Below, piece after piece: positions 9,045 through 17,742 of a DNA stretch of 64,000 bases. Made by a program: the position numbers and the translations under genes. Position 1 is the stretch's first letter. The number at the start of each line of letters is the position of its first letter. The DNA is from Rhodovulum kholense (GTDB lineage: Bacteria; Pseudomonadota; Alphaproteobacteria; Rhodobacterales; Rhodobacteraceae): positions 122,864-186,863 of the forward strand of contig NZ_QAYC01000009.1 of assembly GCF_003053725.1 (NCBI RefSeq), read 5' to 3'. A model generated the notes under the pieces. It worked only from the letters and a program-made list of their open reading frames with translations. It was not told where the DNA came from and did no database searches.

Positions 9045-9425
9045 ACGCGGACTCCGAGGGGAGCAGCAGGTCAGTCGCGACCTTGTCCCGGCCGGCGTTC
9101 TCGCCGAACGGCGCTAGGCAAGCAATCGCCCGACGCCCGCAGCCTTCCTCCGGGCCTTCGTCCCGCAGAGCGGGGCGATTGCGGCGGTCAGGTTTCGTGC
9201 GTGATCGGCCGGGGTCCGATCCTCCGGGGCCGGCGCCCGGCGGAGCAGGCGGCCGCCCGGGCCGCGATCACGGGCGTTGATCAAGGCGCCACCGGTTTGC
9301 GCCCGGTGGCCGACCGCGTGAGACCGGCCGCCGGGCACAGTCGCGGTCGGCGGATCGACGTGCATCCGGCCGTTGACAGGCACCGCAAAGCCGTTCCGCA
9401 TCGGCTTGCCAGGTCCGTCCGCTTC

Positions 9426-9485
9426 CAGTTCGTCCGGGTCCGGTTGGTCTCGGCCCGGTTCGTCCGGGTCCGGTTCGTCGGACGC
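9426..9485. repeat. Four tandem copies of a 15-bp unit
   Basis: The unit is cggttcgtccgggtc. The copies are at 9426-9440 (first base pair altered), 9441-9455 (diverged), 9456-9470 (exact) and 9471-9485 (3' half diverged). They lie in the gap 9073-9540 between the IS relic and the GGDEF/EAL gene. I see no supported gene elsewhere in that gap. Confidence 0.7.
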
Positions 9486-9540
9486 TCACCGCGCCCGATC
9501 CCCTTCCGTGCCGGATCGGCGGCCGTCGCGCCGGGCGTGC

Positions 9541-12129
9541 CTAGCCCGCCTGCGCGCTGCGCATGGCCGAGGGCAGGTCCGGGCTCTCCTCGACGCCGAG
9601 CCCGGGAAAGACGCCTGCCGCCGACCGGCCCTCGATCTCGAGGAACTCCTCGCGCGCAAGCGGCCGGCCCAGAAGGTAACCCTGCGCCTCGTTGCACCCG
9701 GCCTCCATCACCTGCAGCAACTGCTCGCGGGTTTCGATCCCTTCCGCCACGACGTCGATCCCCATGCTGCCGCACAGCATGCAGACCGCCCGCACCACCG
9801 CGGCGCCGCCCAGATCGCTGTCGATCTCCTGCACGAAGGAGGCGTCGATCTTCACCTTGTCGAACGAGAAGATCCTGAGATAGCGAAGCGAGGAATAGCC
9901 GGTGCCGAAATCGTCCAGCGAGATCCGGACGCCCATGCCCTTCAGCGTGATCAGCTTGTCCTTCACGTCGTCGGTGTCCTCGAGCAGCACGCCTTCGGTG
10001 ATTTCCAGCACCAGCCGGGCGGGCGGCAGGCCGCTCGATTTCAGCGCCGCGACCACATCGCCGACAATGTCGTGGCGCCGGAACTGGACCGGCGACAGGT
10101 TGACGGCGACGTTCAGCCGGTCGGGCCACGCGGCCGCCTCGGTGCAGGCCATCCGCAGCACGAGCGCCCCGAGCGGCACGATCAGCCCCAGCTCTTCGGC
10201 CATGGGGACGAATTCGGCGGGCGGGACCAGCCCGCGCGTCGGGTGCCGCCAGCGCAGCAGCGCCTCGGCCCCGGTGATCCGCCCGGTATCGAGATTGACC
10301 AGCGGCTGGAACAGCATCGAGAACTGGTCCAGCTCGATGGCGCGCTTGAGATCCGCTTCCAGCTTGATCAGCGCGTTCTGCCGGTCCAGCATGTCCGTGT
10401 CGAACAGAAGGCACTGGCCGCGGCCCGCGGACTTGGCCGCGTAAAGCGCGATATCGGCGCGCGACATGATGGTTTCGGCGCGGTCGCCGTGCTCGGGCGC
10501 GAGCGCGATGCCGACGCTGGCCCCGATATCCGCCAGCCGCCCGTCGATCCTGAAGGGTTGCGAGAGCAAGTCGATGATCCGGTCGCCAAGCCCCAGCGCG
10601 CTGTCGGGTTGCTGCTGGCCGATCTGGATCACGGCGAATTCGTCGCCGCCGAACCGCGCAACGGTGTCGCCCTCGCGCACCGCGCCCTGCAGACGCTCGG
10701 ACACATGGCGCAACAGTTTATCGCCCGCGGCATGGCCGAGCGTGTCGTTGACATGCTTGAACCGGTCGAGATCGACGAAGAGGATCGCCGCGGGCCGGTT
10801 CGGGTCGGCGGTGGCGATGGCGTAGTCGATGCTGTCCGCAAAGGCGCGCCGGTTCGGAAGCCCGGTCAGCGTGTCGTGCCGGGCCATGTGGAGGGCCTGT
10901 TCCTCCTGGTCGACCCGGTCGGAAATGTCGCTGGCGATCATCATCCAGCCGCCGGGCACCGGCTGGACCTGCAACAGGACATGCCGCCCGTCGTCCAGTT
11001 CCCACGACGCCGAGTCCGATCCGCCCTGGGCGATCAGGGCCTTCATGCGGCTGGCAAAAGCCGCCCCGCCGCCGGGACGCGCGGCGGTCATCCGGCAGCC
11101 GACCTGAGTCAACAGCCGGTCCAGCATCACCGAGCCCTGCCCTGAAGTCAGCTCTTTCGGCATGCCGAAGAAGGACCAGAACATCGCGTTCGCCACCAGA
11201 AGCTTGCCGGTCTCGTCGAACATGCACAGGCCCGCCGGCATGTTCTCTACGGTCTCGGACAGAAGCGCCCGCTGGGTCTTCATCTCGGCGGCCAGCCGCC
11301 GGGTCTCGACGATGCTGTCGCGCAGCGCATGGGCCGAATGGGACAGGGTCGACAGCTCGTTCCGTTCGGTGCCGAAATCCGGCAGCCGGACGGTATCGTC
11401 CCCGGCAAGCAGCCTGCGCAGGGCCTCGTTCAGTGCGATCAGCGGCAGGCTCAGGCGCCGCAGGACCCAGATCGCCGCGCCGAGGGCCAGCCCCCCGGCG
11501 GCCGCCAGGGTCACCACGATCAGACGCAGGCTTTGCTCGACGATGGTGTCCTGACGGTCCAGCGCAACCGCAGTGTCGGCGCGGGTCAGCGTGGTGATGT
11601 CGGTGATCTTCGCGGTCAGAGCGGCCGCCATCTGTTCGGCCCCGATCTCGAAATGCTCCTTCGCCTCTTCGAAACGGCCGTCATCGGCGAACCTGTCGGC
11701 AAGCCGGAACTTGTCGAGATAGCCGTCCCAGTCACGTTGAATCTCGGCGACGATCCTTTTTTCCTCGGACGACAGACCGAACGTCTTGAGACGCAAGAGA
11801 GCCTGTCCGAAGGCCGAACTTGCCATACGCTGCGCGTCGTGCAGATCCTGGCGTTCGAACGGATCGTCCTCAAGAACGGACCGTTCGGCGGCGATCTCGT
11901 GATCGCTCAGCGCATTCTCCATGTCATTGATGGCAAAGAGCCGCGAAACCGAGACATCGCCGACCGATCGCGCCGAGTCCCCCAGTGCCCGGAGTTCCAC
12001 ATATCCCATGACGCCAAGCGTCACGCTGGTCAGGAAAAGCGCCAGCATGATCCCGATCAGGCGCACCCCGAGCCCCGTCGCCGCAAGGCGATTGACGAGC
12101 CATCCCCGGCCGCTGCGCGTTTCCGTCAT
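9541..12129 (-). CDS. Membrane-bound GGDEF-EAL cyclic di-GMP signalling protein
   Basis: An 862-residue protein that makes and/or degrades the second messenger c-di-GMP. Domains in order: a membrane helix at about 20-42; an extracytoplasmic helical bundle to about 190; a second membrane helix; HAMP; a PAS-like segment (ENMPAGLCMFDETGKLLVAN) at about 300-410; a GGDEF domain with intact RFGGDEFA near 493; and an EAL domain with EALLRWRHP near 621 and LEITEGVLLED. Both catalytic signatures look intact, so it may be bifunctional. I chose the ATG at 12129 because GGAG lies upstream and the earlier in-frame region has no homology. It stands alone, so the sensed signal is unknown. Confidence 0.9.
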   Translation of the reverse strand: MTETRSGRGWLVNRLAATGLGVRLIGIMLALFLTSVTLGVMGYVELRALGDSARSVGDVSVSRLFAINDMENALSDHEIAAERSVLEDDPFERQDLHDAQRMASSAFGQALLRLKTFGLSSEEKRIVAEIQRDWDGYLDKFRLADRFADDGRFEEAKEHFEIGAEQMAAALTAKITDITTLTRADTAVALDRQDTIVEQSLRLIVVTLAAAGGLALGAAIWVLRRLSLPLIALNEALRRLLAGDDTVRLPDFGTERNELSTLSHSAHALRDSIVETRRLAAEMKTQRALLSETVENMPAGLCMFDETGKLLVANAMFWSFFGMPKELTSGQGSVMLDRLLTQVGCRMTAARPGGGAAFASRMKALIAQGGSDSASWELDDGRHVLLQVQPVPGGWMMIASDISDRVDQEEQALHMARHDTLTGLPNRRAFADSIDYAIATADPNRPAAILFVDLDRFKHVNDTLGHAAGDKLLRHVSERLQGAVREGDTVARFGGDEFAVIQIGQQQPDSALGLGDRIIDLLSQPFRIDGRLADIGASVGIALAPEHGDRAETIMSRADIALYAAKSAGRGQCLLFDTDMLDRQNALIKLEADLKRAIELDQFSMLFQPLVNLDTGRITGAEALLRWRHPTRGLVPPAEFVPMAEELGLIVPLGALVLRMACTEAAAWPDRLNVAVNLSPVQFRRHDIVGDVVAALKSSGLPPARLVLEITEGVLLEDTDDVKDKLITLKGMGVRISLDDFGTGYSSLRYLRIFSFDKVKIDASFVQEIDSDLGGAAVVRAVCMLCGSMGIDVVAEGIETREQLLQVMEAGCNEAQGYLLGRPLAREEFLEIEGRSAAGVFPGLGVEESPDLPSAMRSAQAG

Positions 12130-12512
12130 GTCCGTCTCCGTCCCCTGGCGGATCGTTCCGCCTGCCCCGGGTCTGCGCGCCCCGACCTTCGCCCGGGAGG
12201 CGTTGCCCCCCCGACACTGCAAGGGACTGACGCCATCAGCTTAAAACCGCTTTAAGAGACCCGGGATTGCCGCCTGCAGGGCCTTCCATTTTCATAGCAA
12301 TCGAATAGGTCAAATTGATGGCATCCGAGGGACCGCCTTGACGGATCAGTCCGCGACCCGCGAAAACCGCCGGCCGGCAGCCGATGGAAGACCGGCGGGC
12401 GGGCCCTGCCCGTCCCGTCGAACAGGCCCGTCCGGGCGCCGACGACAGCCGGGCCGGATCGCAAGGCCGCGACCGGGCCGTGTCGGCCGGATCGCGCCGC
12501 CGGTCGCCGGCC
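12130..12512. other. Intergenic region, nothing recognised
   Basis: This lies between the starts and stops of two leftward genes. A short AT-richer stretch at 12285-12325 may hold the promoter of the GGDEF/EAL gene. The open frames on either strand have no recognisable features. Confidence 0.4.
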
Positions 12513-13643
12513 CTATTCCGGGATCAGCGCGAAACCATGGGTCGCACCGTTCGGCGCGATGCCATAGCCGGTGATCCAGCCATTGTCGTTGATGTCCTTG
12601 GCCAGAACCAGATGCCAGCCGCTTTCCGGGTCGATGCAGTCGTTCAGATCGACCAACCGCCGGTCGGCCCGGGTCCAGAGCACGGCGGCGTTGCCGTTCC
12701 CGGCGGCGCTGTAGCCGACCACCTCGCCCCGGTCGTTCAGCCCGAAGGCATGGCTCATGTCCTTGCCCCCGGGCAGGTCGCCGATGTCGTACAAGACCGC
12801 GCCATCCCAGAAAAAGCCGCGATCCGTGCCGCTTTCGCCGATGCCCTTGCCGACGATCTCGCCCGACCGGTTCATGTCGTTGACAAGGCTCGCATAACCG
12901 CCGCCGGAAAATTCCGGCAGCAGGGTCCAGACCCCGGCGTCGTAGCGGAAGGCGCGCACCTCGTCATGGCGCGCGGCCTGGCCCGCGATCTGGCCCGCGT
13001 CGTTGATGACCATGCCATGGGCGGTGTCGAATTGCGGCCCCGGCAAGCCGATCTCGACCAACCGCCCGCCCTGCCACAGCGCCACGCTTTCCTTGCGGTC
13101 GGGGCGTCCGACATAGCCGGTGATGTCGCCCCGGGCGTTGATCGAATGCGCCTGCCCCGGATCGGCGTCGGGCTCCAGCGCGGGCAGCAGCGAGATGCCC
13201 GACTTGTCCCAGAGCGCGACCGCCGGGCCCTCGTCGGTATAGGTGGTTCCGACGATCTGCCCGGCCTCGTTGATGTCCTCGGCCTGGCTGTAGATCGGCT
13301 CGCCCATCAGCCGCAGCACGCCGAGATCGCGCATCTGCCCGCCTTTCCAGTAGAAGGCATGGGTGGCGCCCGTCATGTCGGCGGCGGCGCCGACGACGGC
13401 ATTGTCCTCGCTGATCGCGTGCGGAACGCTGGTCGCGCTGCCATCCGCCAGATCGCCCAGATCGACCACGAAATAGAAGGGCCGCTCCGGCGCGTCGGTC
13501 AGCGGCGGCATCGCGACCGCCGGTCCCGCCGCCAGGTCCGACCCCGCCAGCACCAGAGCCAGCGGCAGGACCACGGCCCGGCAGAGGTGCGGAACACCGG
13601 CCGGTTCGGCAATGGTGACGGCGGTCTTTACGAGGGCGGGCAT
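12513..13643 (-). CDS. HAF-repeat secreted protein
   Basis: A 376-residue protein. An N-terminal hydrophobic stretch (CRAVVLPLALVLAGSDLAAG) looks like a signal sequence. It is followed by at least six repeats of the HAF type, each with a core such as AHGMVINDAGQIAG, AFGLNDRGEVVGYS or DINDNGWITGYG. HAF repeats are found in exported bacterial proteins, probably beta-propeller-like, with no assigned biochemical role. I chose the ATG at 13643 over the longer frame (13754) because AGGAG stands 7 bases upstream. It is monocistronic, so the neighbours give no functional hint. Confidence 0.8.
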   Translation of the reverse strand: MPALVKTAVTIAEPAGVPHLCRAVVLPLALVLAGSDLAAGPAVAMPPLTDAPERPFYFVVDLGDLADGSATSVPHAISEDNAVVGAAADMTGATHAFYWKGGQMRDLGVLRLMGEPIYSQAEDINEAGQIVGTTYTDEGPAVALWDKSGISLLPALEPDADPGQAHSINARGDITGYVGRPDRKESVALWQGGRLVEIGLPGPQFDTAHGMVINDAGQIAGQAARHDEVRAFRYDAGVWTLLPEFSGGGYASLVNDMNRSGEIVGKGIGESGTDRGFFWDGAVLYDIGDLPGGKDMSHAFGLNDRGEVVGYSAAGNGNAAVLWTRADRRLVDLNDCIDPESGWHLVLAKDINDNGWITGYGIAPNGATHGFALIPE

Positions 13644-13873
13644 GCGAGGCTCCTGATCCGGGCCGTCCGCGATGCGGATGGGCGCGATGGCGGGCGACAT
13701 AGCCCGAGCCATGTCACGGAGTCCTTGATCCATGATAAACTTTTCTTGCGACACGATCGCTCATATCGTACCCGGCCGGACGGAAGACCGCGTTGTCGCC
13801 CGGTGAAAGGCATTCATCAACCTTTTGCAGGGTTCCATGCAGACGAGCCCATTCGCGAGAAAGACCGCCCGCC

Positions 13874-14167
13874 ATGCCCGATCGCGCCAGCCGCACTCCT
13901 GCCCGCCGGTCCTGCCCCGGATCCTGCCGCTCGCTCTGTGCGCTGCCGCCCGCCAAGGCGCTGCCGATCCTGTCGGTCGCGCTCGGTGCCTCGGCCTTCC
14001 TGTGGCTGGGACTCGGCGCCGGTCTGGCGCGGCTTGCGGCGGGCGCCGCCAGTCCGCCCGTGCTGGCCGAATTCTGCGTGCTTGGCCTGCAGGGCTTCGG
14101 GATCTGCGCCCTGGCGCTGGGCCTGCTGATCGGCCTGGCCCGGCCGCCGCGCGGCCCGCAGGACTGA
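13874..14167 (+). CDS. Small hypothetical membrane protein
   Basis: A 97-residue frame with a basic N-terminus and two predicted membrane helices: LPILSVALGASAFLWLGLGA and, after a short loop, a second one ending GFGICALALGLLIGLA. I do not recognise a family. A longer in-frame start at 13793 exists. The ATG at 13874 is favoured only weakly, since no strong ribosome site is seen. It lies between divergent neighbours, so no operon supports it. The codon pattern and the amphipathic layout make it plausible but not certain. Confidence 0.45.
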   Translation: MPDRASRTPARRSCPGSCRSLCALPPAKALPILSVALGASAFLWLGLGAGLARLAAGAASPPVLAEFCVLGLQGFGICALALGLLIGLARPPRGPQD

Positions 14168-14206
14168 ACCGCAGGACAGCGACAGCGAACCGGGACGCAC
14201 CGCCGC

Positions 14207-15505
14207 TCAGTGCAGCGCGACCGATCCGAGGAAGGGCAGATCGACGCCGAAAGACCCGGCCAGCAGCACCGCGTTCAGGCTCAGCACCACGACCGCGCCC
14301 GCAACCGCGAGGCCCCGCACCAGTGGCCCGGCGGCATAGGTCCCCATCACGTCGCGCCGCCCGGCAAAGACGATCAGCGCGATCATCGGCACCGGCAGCG
14401 CGATCGACAGGATCACCTGGCTGACGACCAGCGCCTGGGTCGCGTTGACCCCGGCCGCGACCACCGCAAAGGCGGGCAGCATCGTCACCAGCCGCCGCAG
14501 CCAGATCGGGATCCGAATCCTCAGAAAGCCCTGCATGATCATCTGACCGGCCATGGTGCCGACGACCGAACTGGAAATACCCGAGGCGATCAGCGACAGC
14601 AGGAACACCCCCGCCGCCGCCGCGCCCAGAAGCGGGGTCAGCGTGTGATAGGCGGTCTCGATCTCGGACACCTCGCTATGGCCGGTGTGAAAGGCGCTGG
14701 CCGCCATCATCACCATGGCCATGTTGACGATCCCGGCGACGGCCAGCGCCGCCACGACCTCGATGTCGGAATAGCGCAGCACCTTGGCCCGCTCGGCCTC
14801 GCTGTGGATGACCGTCCGGGTCTGGGTCAGACCAGAATGCAGGTAGATCGCATGCGGCATGACGGTGGCCCCGATGATGCCGACGGCGATGGTCAGCGCC
14901 GCGGTATCGGGCATCGAGGGGGTCACCAGACCCAGCCCCGCGGCGCCCCAGTCGATGGGGGCGATCAGGATCTCGGCCAGATAGCACAGCCCGATCACCC
15001 CGACCAACGCTCCGATGATCAGCTCGATCGGCCGGAAGCCGCGCCCCTGGGCCAGCAGGATCGCATAGGTGACGATGGCCGTGATCGCCATGCCGACGAG
15101 CAGCGGCAGGTCCAGCAGCAGCGACAGCCCGATGGCCCCGCCCAGGAACTCGGCCAGATCGGTGGCCATGGCCGCCACCTCGCTGACGGCCCACATCACG
15201 CCCACCAGCGGGCGCGGAAAGTGGTCGCGGCACAGTTCGGCCAGGTTCTTGCCGGTGACGATGCCAAGCCGGGCCGAGAGGCCCTGAAACAGCATCGCGA
15301 TCAGGTTCGCCAGCAGCACCACCCACAAAAGCGCGTAGCCATAGCCCGCCCCGGCCTGGATGTTCGTCGCGTAGTTGCCGGGGTCCATATAGGCCACCGA
15401 GGCGATCACCGCCGGCCCCACGAAGAGCAGCCGGGCACGCAGCCCGTGACGCTTGCCCGCGAGAACGGCAGACATTTCCAGACGGGTGCGGTCGCTCGGG
15501 CTCAC
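14207..15505 (-). CDS. mntH: Nramp-family Mn2+/H+ symporter
   Basis: A divalent-metal transporter of the inner membrane, about 432 residues with roughly eleven helices. The Nramp signature DPGNYATNIQAG in helix 1 and the MPHAIYLHSG motif in helix 6 provide the metal-binding Asp, Asn and Met. I chose the GTG at 15505 because AGGAC lies 8 bases upstream. An ATG at 15475 (MSAVLAGKRHG) and a TTG at 15574 are alternatives. It is transcribed away from the DtxR-type regulator gene at 15712, a standard mntH-mntR pairing, so it should be repressed when manganese is sufficient. Confidence 0.9.
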   Translation of the reverse strand: MSPSDRTRLEMSAVLAGKRHGLRARLLFVGPAVIASVAYMDPGNYATNIQAGAGYGYALLWVVLLANLIAMLFQGLSARLGIVTGKNLAELCRDHFPRPLVGVMWAVSEVAAMATDLAEFLGGAIGLSLLLDLPLLVGMAITAIVTYAILLAQGRGFRPIELIIGALVGVIGLCYLAEILIAPIDWGAAGLGLVTPSMPDTAALTIAVGIIGATVMPHAIYLHSGLTQTRTVIHSEAERAKVLRYSDIEVVAALAVAGIVNMAMVMMAASAFHTGHSEVSEIETAYHTLTPLLGAAAAGVFLLSLIASGISSSVVGTMAGQMIMQGFLRIRIPIWLRRLVTMLPAFAVVAAGVNATQALVVSQVILSIALPVPMIALIVFAGRRDVMGTYAAGPLVRGLAVAGAVVVLSLNAVLLAGSFGVDLPFLGSVALH

Positions 15506-15574
15506 GGTTTCGTCCTGCGGGCAGGGGGTGAAGGGATGACGTTCGAAATGTAGCCAGGGCTTTATTCCGTGCAA

Positions 15575-15711
15575 GTGTCTTTATCGTGATGGTGCGTCTT
15601 TGTTTTCCTCCGGACACGGCAAGAGGGGCTGGTCTGGACCGCCCGGCGCGGGTATATATTGGGGTCTGACAGTCCGGCCGGCCGCGGCGCCGGTGCGGGA
15701 GAGGAGACCCG
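15575..15711. promoter_or_regulatory. Divergent mntH / mntR promoter region
   Basis: This 137-bp AT-richer gap separates the two divergent genes and must contain both promoters. It includes the stretch gtgtctttatcgtgatggtg and a tatata segment at 15652-15657. The expected MntR operator should lie here, but I cannot assign its exact bases by eye. Confidence 0.45.
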
Positions 15712-16167
15712 ATGCCGCCCGACGCGCCCCCGACCTGCGACCCGCAAACGGACCTCACCGCCGATGCGCAGCCCGACCGGTTCCAGCGGGCCCGCGAGGC
15801 GCAGGCAGTGGCCTTGCTTGAGGATTATGTCGAGATGATCGGCGATCTGATCGCCGAGCACGGCGAGGCGCGGGTGGCCGACATCGCCCAGCGCATGGGC
15901 GTGGCGCATCCGACCGCGACCAAGGCGGTCTCGCGGCTCAAGCGCGAGGGGCTGGCGGTGTCGCGGCCCTATCGGGGCGTGTTCCTGACCGAAGACGGCG
16001 CGGCGCTGGCCGACCGGGTGCGGCAGCGCCACCGGGTGGTGGTCGATCTGCTGGTGGCGGTGGGGGTGCCGCGCGAGACCGCCGAGCTTGACGCCGAAGG
16101 CATCGAACATCACGTCTCGGACGCGACGCTGCATGCCTTCGAGGGGTTTCTGGACGCGAAGGGCTGA
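15712..16167 (+). CDS. mntR: Manganese-responsive transcriptional regulator (DtxR/MntR family)
   Basis: A 151-residue metalloregulator. The winged helix occupies about 45-105, with ARVADIAQRMGVAHPTATKAVSRLKREGL forming the recognition helix region. The dimer and metal-binding helices follow, ending ELDAEGIEHHVSDATLHAFEGFL, where the EGIEHHVS motif supplies Glu and His ligands. The start is fixed by GGAGAGGAGA just before the ATG. The location next to divergent mntH makes manganese the likely effector. In the Mn-bound state it should repress mntH. Confidence 0.9.
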   Translation: MPPDAPPTCDPQTDLTADAQPDRFQRAREAQAVALLEDYVEMIGDLIAEHGEARVADIAQRMGVAHPTATKAVSRLKREGLAVSRPYRGVFLTEDGAALADRVRQRHRVVVDLLVAVGVPRETAELDAEGIEHHVSDATLHAFEGFLDAKG

Positions 16168-16176
16168 CCGCCGCCG

Positions 16177-16683
16177 TCACTTCACCCGCAGCGGCAGGCC
16201 CGACACCACGAATTCGACCTCGTCGGCCACCTTGGCCACGCGCTGGTTGACCCAGCCCTGGGCATCGCGAAAGGCCCGCGCCAGCGCGTTTTCCGGCACG
16301 ATGCCCATGCCGACCTCGTTCGAGACCAGCACCACCGGCGCCTGCTGACGCAAAAGCGCCGCGGTCAGGGCCTCGGCCTCGGGTTCCCAGTCGCGCCCGG
16401 CGAACATGTGATTGGACAGCCAGAGCGTCAGGCAGTCGACCAGACGCGGTCCGGCGCCGTCGCTGCGGTCAAGCGCGCCGACCAGATCGAGCGGTTCCTC
16501 GATCAGCGTCCAGCCCGGCCCCCGCGCCACCCGGTGGCGGGCCACGCGGTCGCGCATCTCGTCGTCCTGCGGCTCCGAGGTGGCAATGTAGACCGGCGCG
16601 CCCGGCATCGCCCGCACCCGTGCCTCGGCATGGCTGCTCTTGCCCGACCGGGCCCCGCCGGTCACCAGAACGATCCGTCCCAT
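16177..16683 (-). CDS. cobU: Bifunctional adenosylcobinamide kinase / adenosylcobinamide-phosphate guanylyltransferase
   Basis: A 168-residue enzyme of cobalamin nucleotide-loop assembly (called CobU in enterobacteria, CobP in the aerobic pathway). It phosphorylates adenosylcobinamide and then transfers GMP from GTP. It begins with VLVTGGARSGKSSHAE, the P-loop GGARSGKS diagnostic of the family, followed by the HR.AR segment of the kinase and VSNEVGMGIVPENALARAFRD, the conserved NEVG..GIVP block. Length matches the family. It is convergent with mntR and no other cobalamin genes are in the window. Confidence 0.92.
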   Translation of the reverse strand: MGRIVLVTGGARSGKSSHAEARVRAMPGAPVYIATSEPQDDEMRDRVARHRVARGPGWTLIEEPLDLVGALDRSDGAGPRLVDCLTLWLSNHMFAGRDWEPEAEALTAALLRQQAPVVLVSNEVGMGIVPENALARAFRDAQGWVNQRVAKVADEVEFVVSGLPLRVK

Positions 16684-16869
16684 CGCGCTCTCCTCTTGCC
16701 GCAGGGCGCTGCATAGCCCGCACCGCGCCGCGCTTCAATCGCCGCCCGGAACGGGTCCGGCACGGTTCCTGCTTGGGGAGGCGCGTGGAATTGGTATAAA
16801 CTTCGAAACGGACAGGACGGGCGGCCGCCGATCCGGACGAAGACCGCGCCGCAGGGAAGGAGACATGCC

Positions 16870-17163
16870 ATGTGCCAGATCTTTGCGGGTCAGGACCCCG
16901 AACGGTATCAATCCACAACGCGGCGGCTGCGGCTGAACGGGCAAAGCACCAGCATCAGGCTGGAAAACAGCTTCTGGGCGATCCTCGACGAAATCGCGGT
17001 TTCCGAAGGCGTGACGACGCCCGCCTTCATCTCGAAGCTGCATGCCGAGGTGCTGGAACTGCACGGCGAGCCGTCGAATTTCACCTCGCTTCTGCGCTGC
17101 ACCTGCCTGATCTTCCGCGAGACGGTCCCGGCCGGGGGCGCGATGGCGATGGCCGCCGAATAG
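16870..17163 (+). CDS. Ribbon-helix-helix domain protein
   Basis: A 97-residue protein starting MCQIFAGQDPERYQ. The segment RRLRLNGQSTSIRLENSFWAIL followed by DEIAVSEGVTTPAFISKLHAEV fits a ribbon-helix-helix fold of the RHH_4 type found widely in alphaproteobacteria: a short beta strand then two helices. GAAGGAGA upstream of the ATG at 16870 supports the start. An earlier ATG at 16864 is in another frame. Its role is unknown. A DNA-binding function is inferred from fold only. No partner gene is adjacent. Confidence 0.75.
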   Translation: MCQIFAGQDPERYQSTTRRLRLNGQSTSIRLENSFWAILDEIAVSEGVTTPAFISKLHAEVLELHGEPSNFTSLLRCTCLIFRETVPAGGAMAMAAE

Positions 17164-17184
17164 GCCCGCACGGAAGGCCCGCGC

Positions 17185-17204
17185 GGTAGTATCAAGCTAC
17201 TACC
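17185..17204. promoter_or_regulatory. Inverted repeat upstream of the glyoxalase gene, candidate operator
   Basis: The perfect 7-bp arms ggtagta and tactacc are separated by tcaagc. It lies 65 bases before the glyoxalase start and is AT-richer than its surroundings. The binding protein is unknown. Confidence 0.5.
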
Positions 17205-17268
17205 CGCACCCTCCCCGCCTCGCGCTAGGATCATTCCGAACGGAAGACCCAGCAAGAAGGGGACCATC

Positions 17269-17664
17269 TTGGCCAAGGCGATCCACAGCATGATCCGGGT
17301 GCTCGACGAAGAGCGGTCGGTCGCGTTCTACGACAAGGCCTTCGGGCTGAAGGTCGCGGACCGGCTCGACTTCCCGGAGTTCACGCTGATCTACATGAGC
17401 AACCCGGAAACCGAATTCGAACTCGAACTGACCGTCAACAAGGACCGGACCGAGCCCTATGACCTCGGCGACGGCTATGGCCATCTCGCGGTGTCGGTCG
17501 AGGATCTCGATGCCGAACATGCGCGCTTCGAGGCGGAGGGCCTCGCGCCGCGCAAGCTGGTGGAATTCGCCCCGGCGGGCGAATTGGTCGGGCGGTTCTT
17601 CTTCGTCGCCGATCCGGACGGCTACCAGATCGAGGTGCTGGAACGCAGCGGCCGCTTCAAATGA
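17269..17664 (+). CDS. gloA: Lactoylglutathione lyase (glyoxalase I) family protein
   Basis: A 131-residue VOC-superfamily enzyme that isomerises the methylglyoxal-glutathione hemithioacetal to lactoylglutathione. Four metal ligands fit the pattern: His in IHSMIRVLD, Glu in EFELELTVN, His in YGHLAVSV and Glu in YQIEVLE. The start is TTG at 17269, with AAGGGG upstream. The order of beta-alpha-beta-beta-beta modules is complete. It stands 79 bp before the Tat-exported small subunit gene and may share regulation with that pair. The gloA assignment is by family. Related VOC enzymes with other substrates look similar. Confidence 0.85.
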   Translation: MAKAIHSMIRVLDEERSVAFYDKAFGLKVADRLDFPEFTLIYMSNPETEFELELTVNKDRTEPYDLGDGYGHLAVSVEDLDAEHARFEAEGLAPRKLVEFAPAGELVGRFFFVADPDGYQIEVLERSGRFK

Positions 17665-17742
17665 CCCGATAAAGAGAAAAGACCGATAACGACAAGAGAC
17701 AGGGCGGCTGGACCCCGCCCGTCTGTCAAGGGAGGAGACCAG

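Larger units (their letters stand above)
7821..9072 (+). mobile_element. Decayed IS3-family insertion sequence (IS407-like organisation)
   Basis: The approximate outer ends are gacctgctcccc at 7821 and its imperfect complement ggggagcagcaggtc ending at 9072. An inner inverted pair is aggttagcctgttc at 7851 and gaacagagctaacct ending at 9040. The length of about 1.25 kb fits IS3. No target-site duplication is evident. The orfA and orfB frames inside are both damaged, so this is a non-autonomous relic. Confidence 0.75.

Noticed and set aside
9201..11145. Rightward frames opposite the GGDEF/EAL gene
   Set aside because: Antisense shadows: the leftward frame has complete GGDEF and EAL motifs. 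The rightward frames have no motifs.
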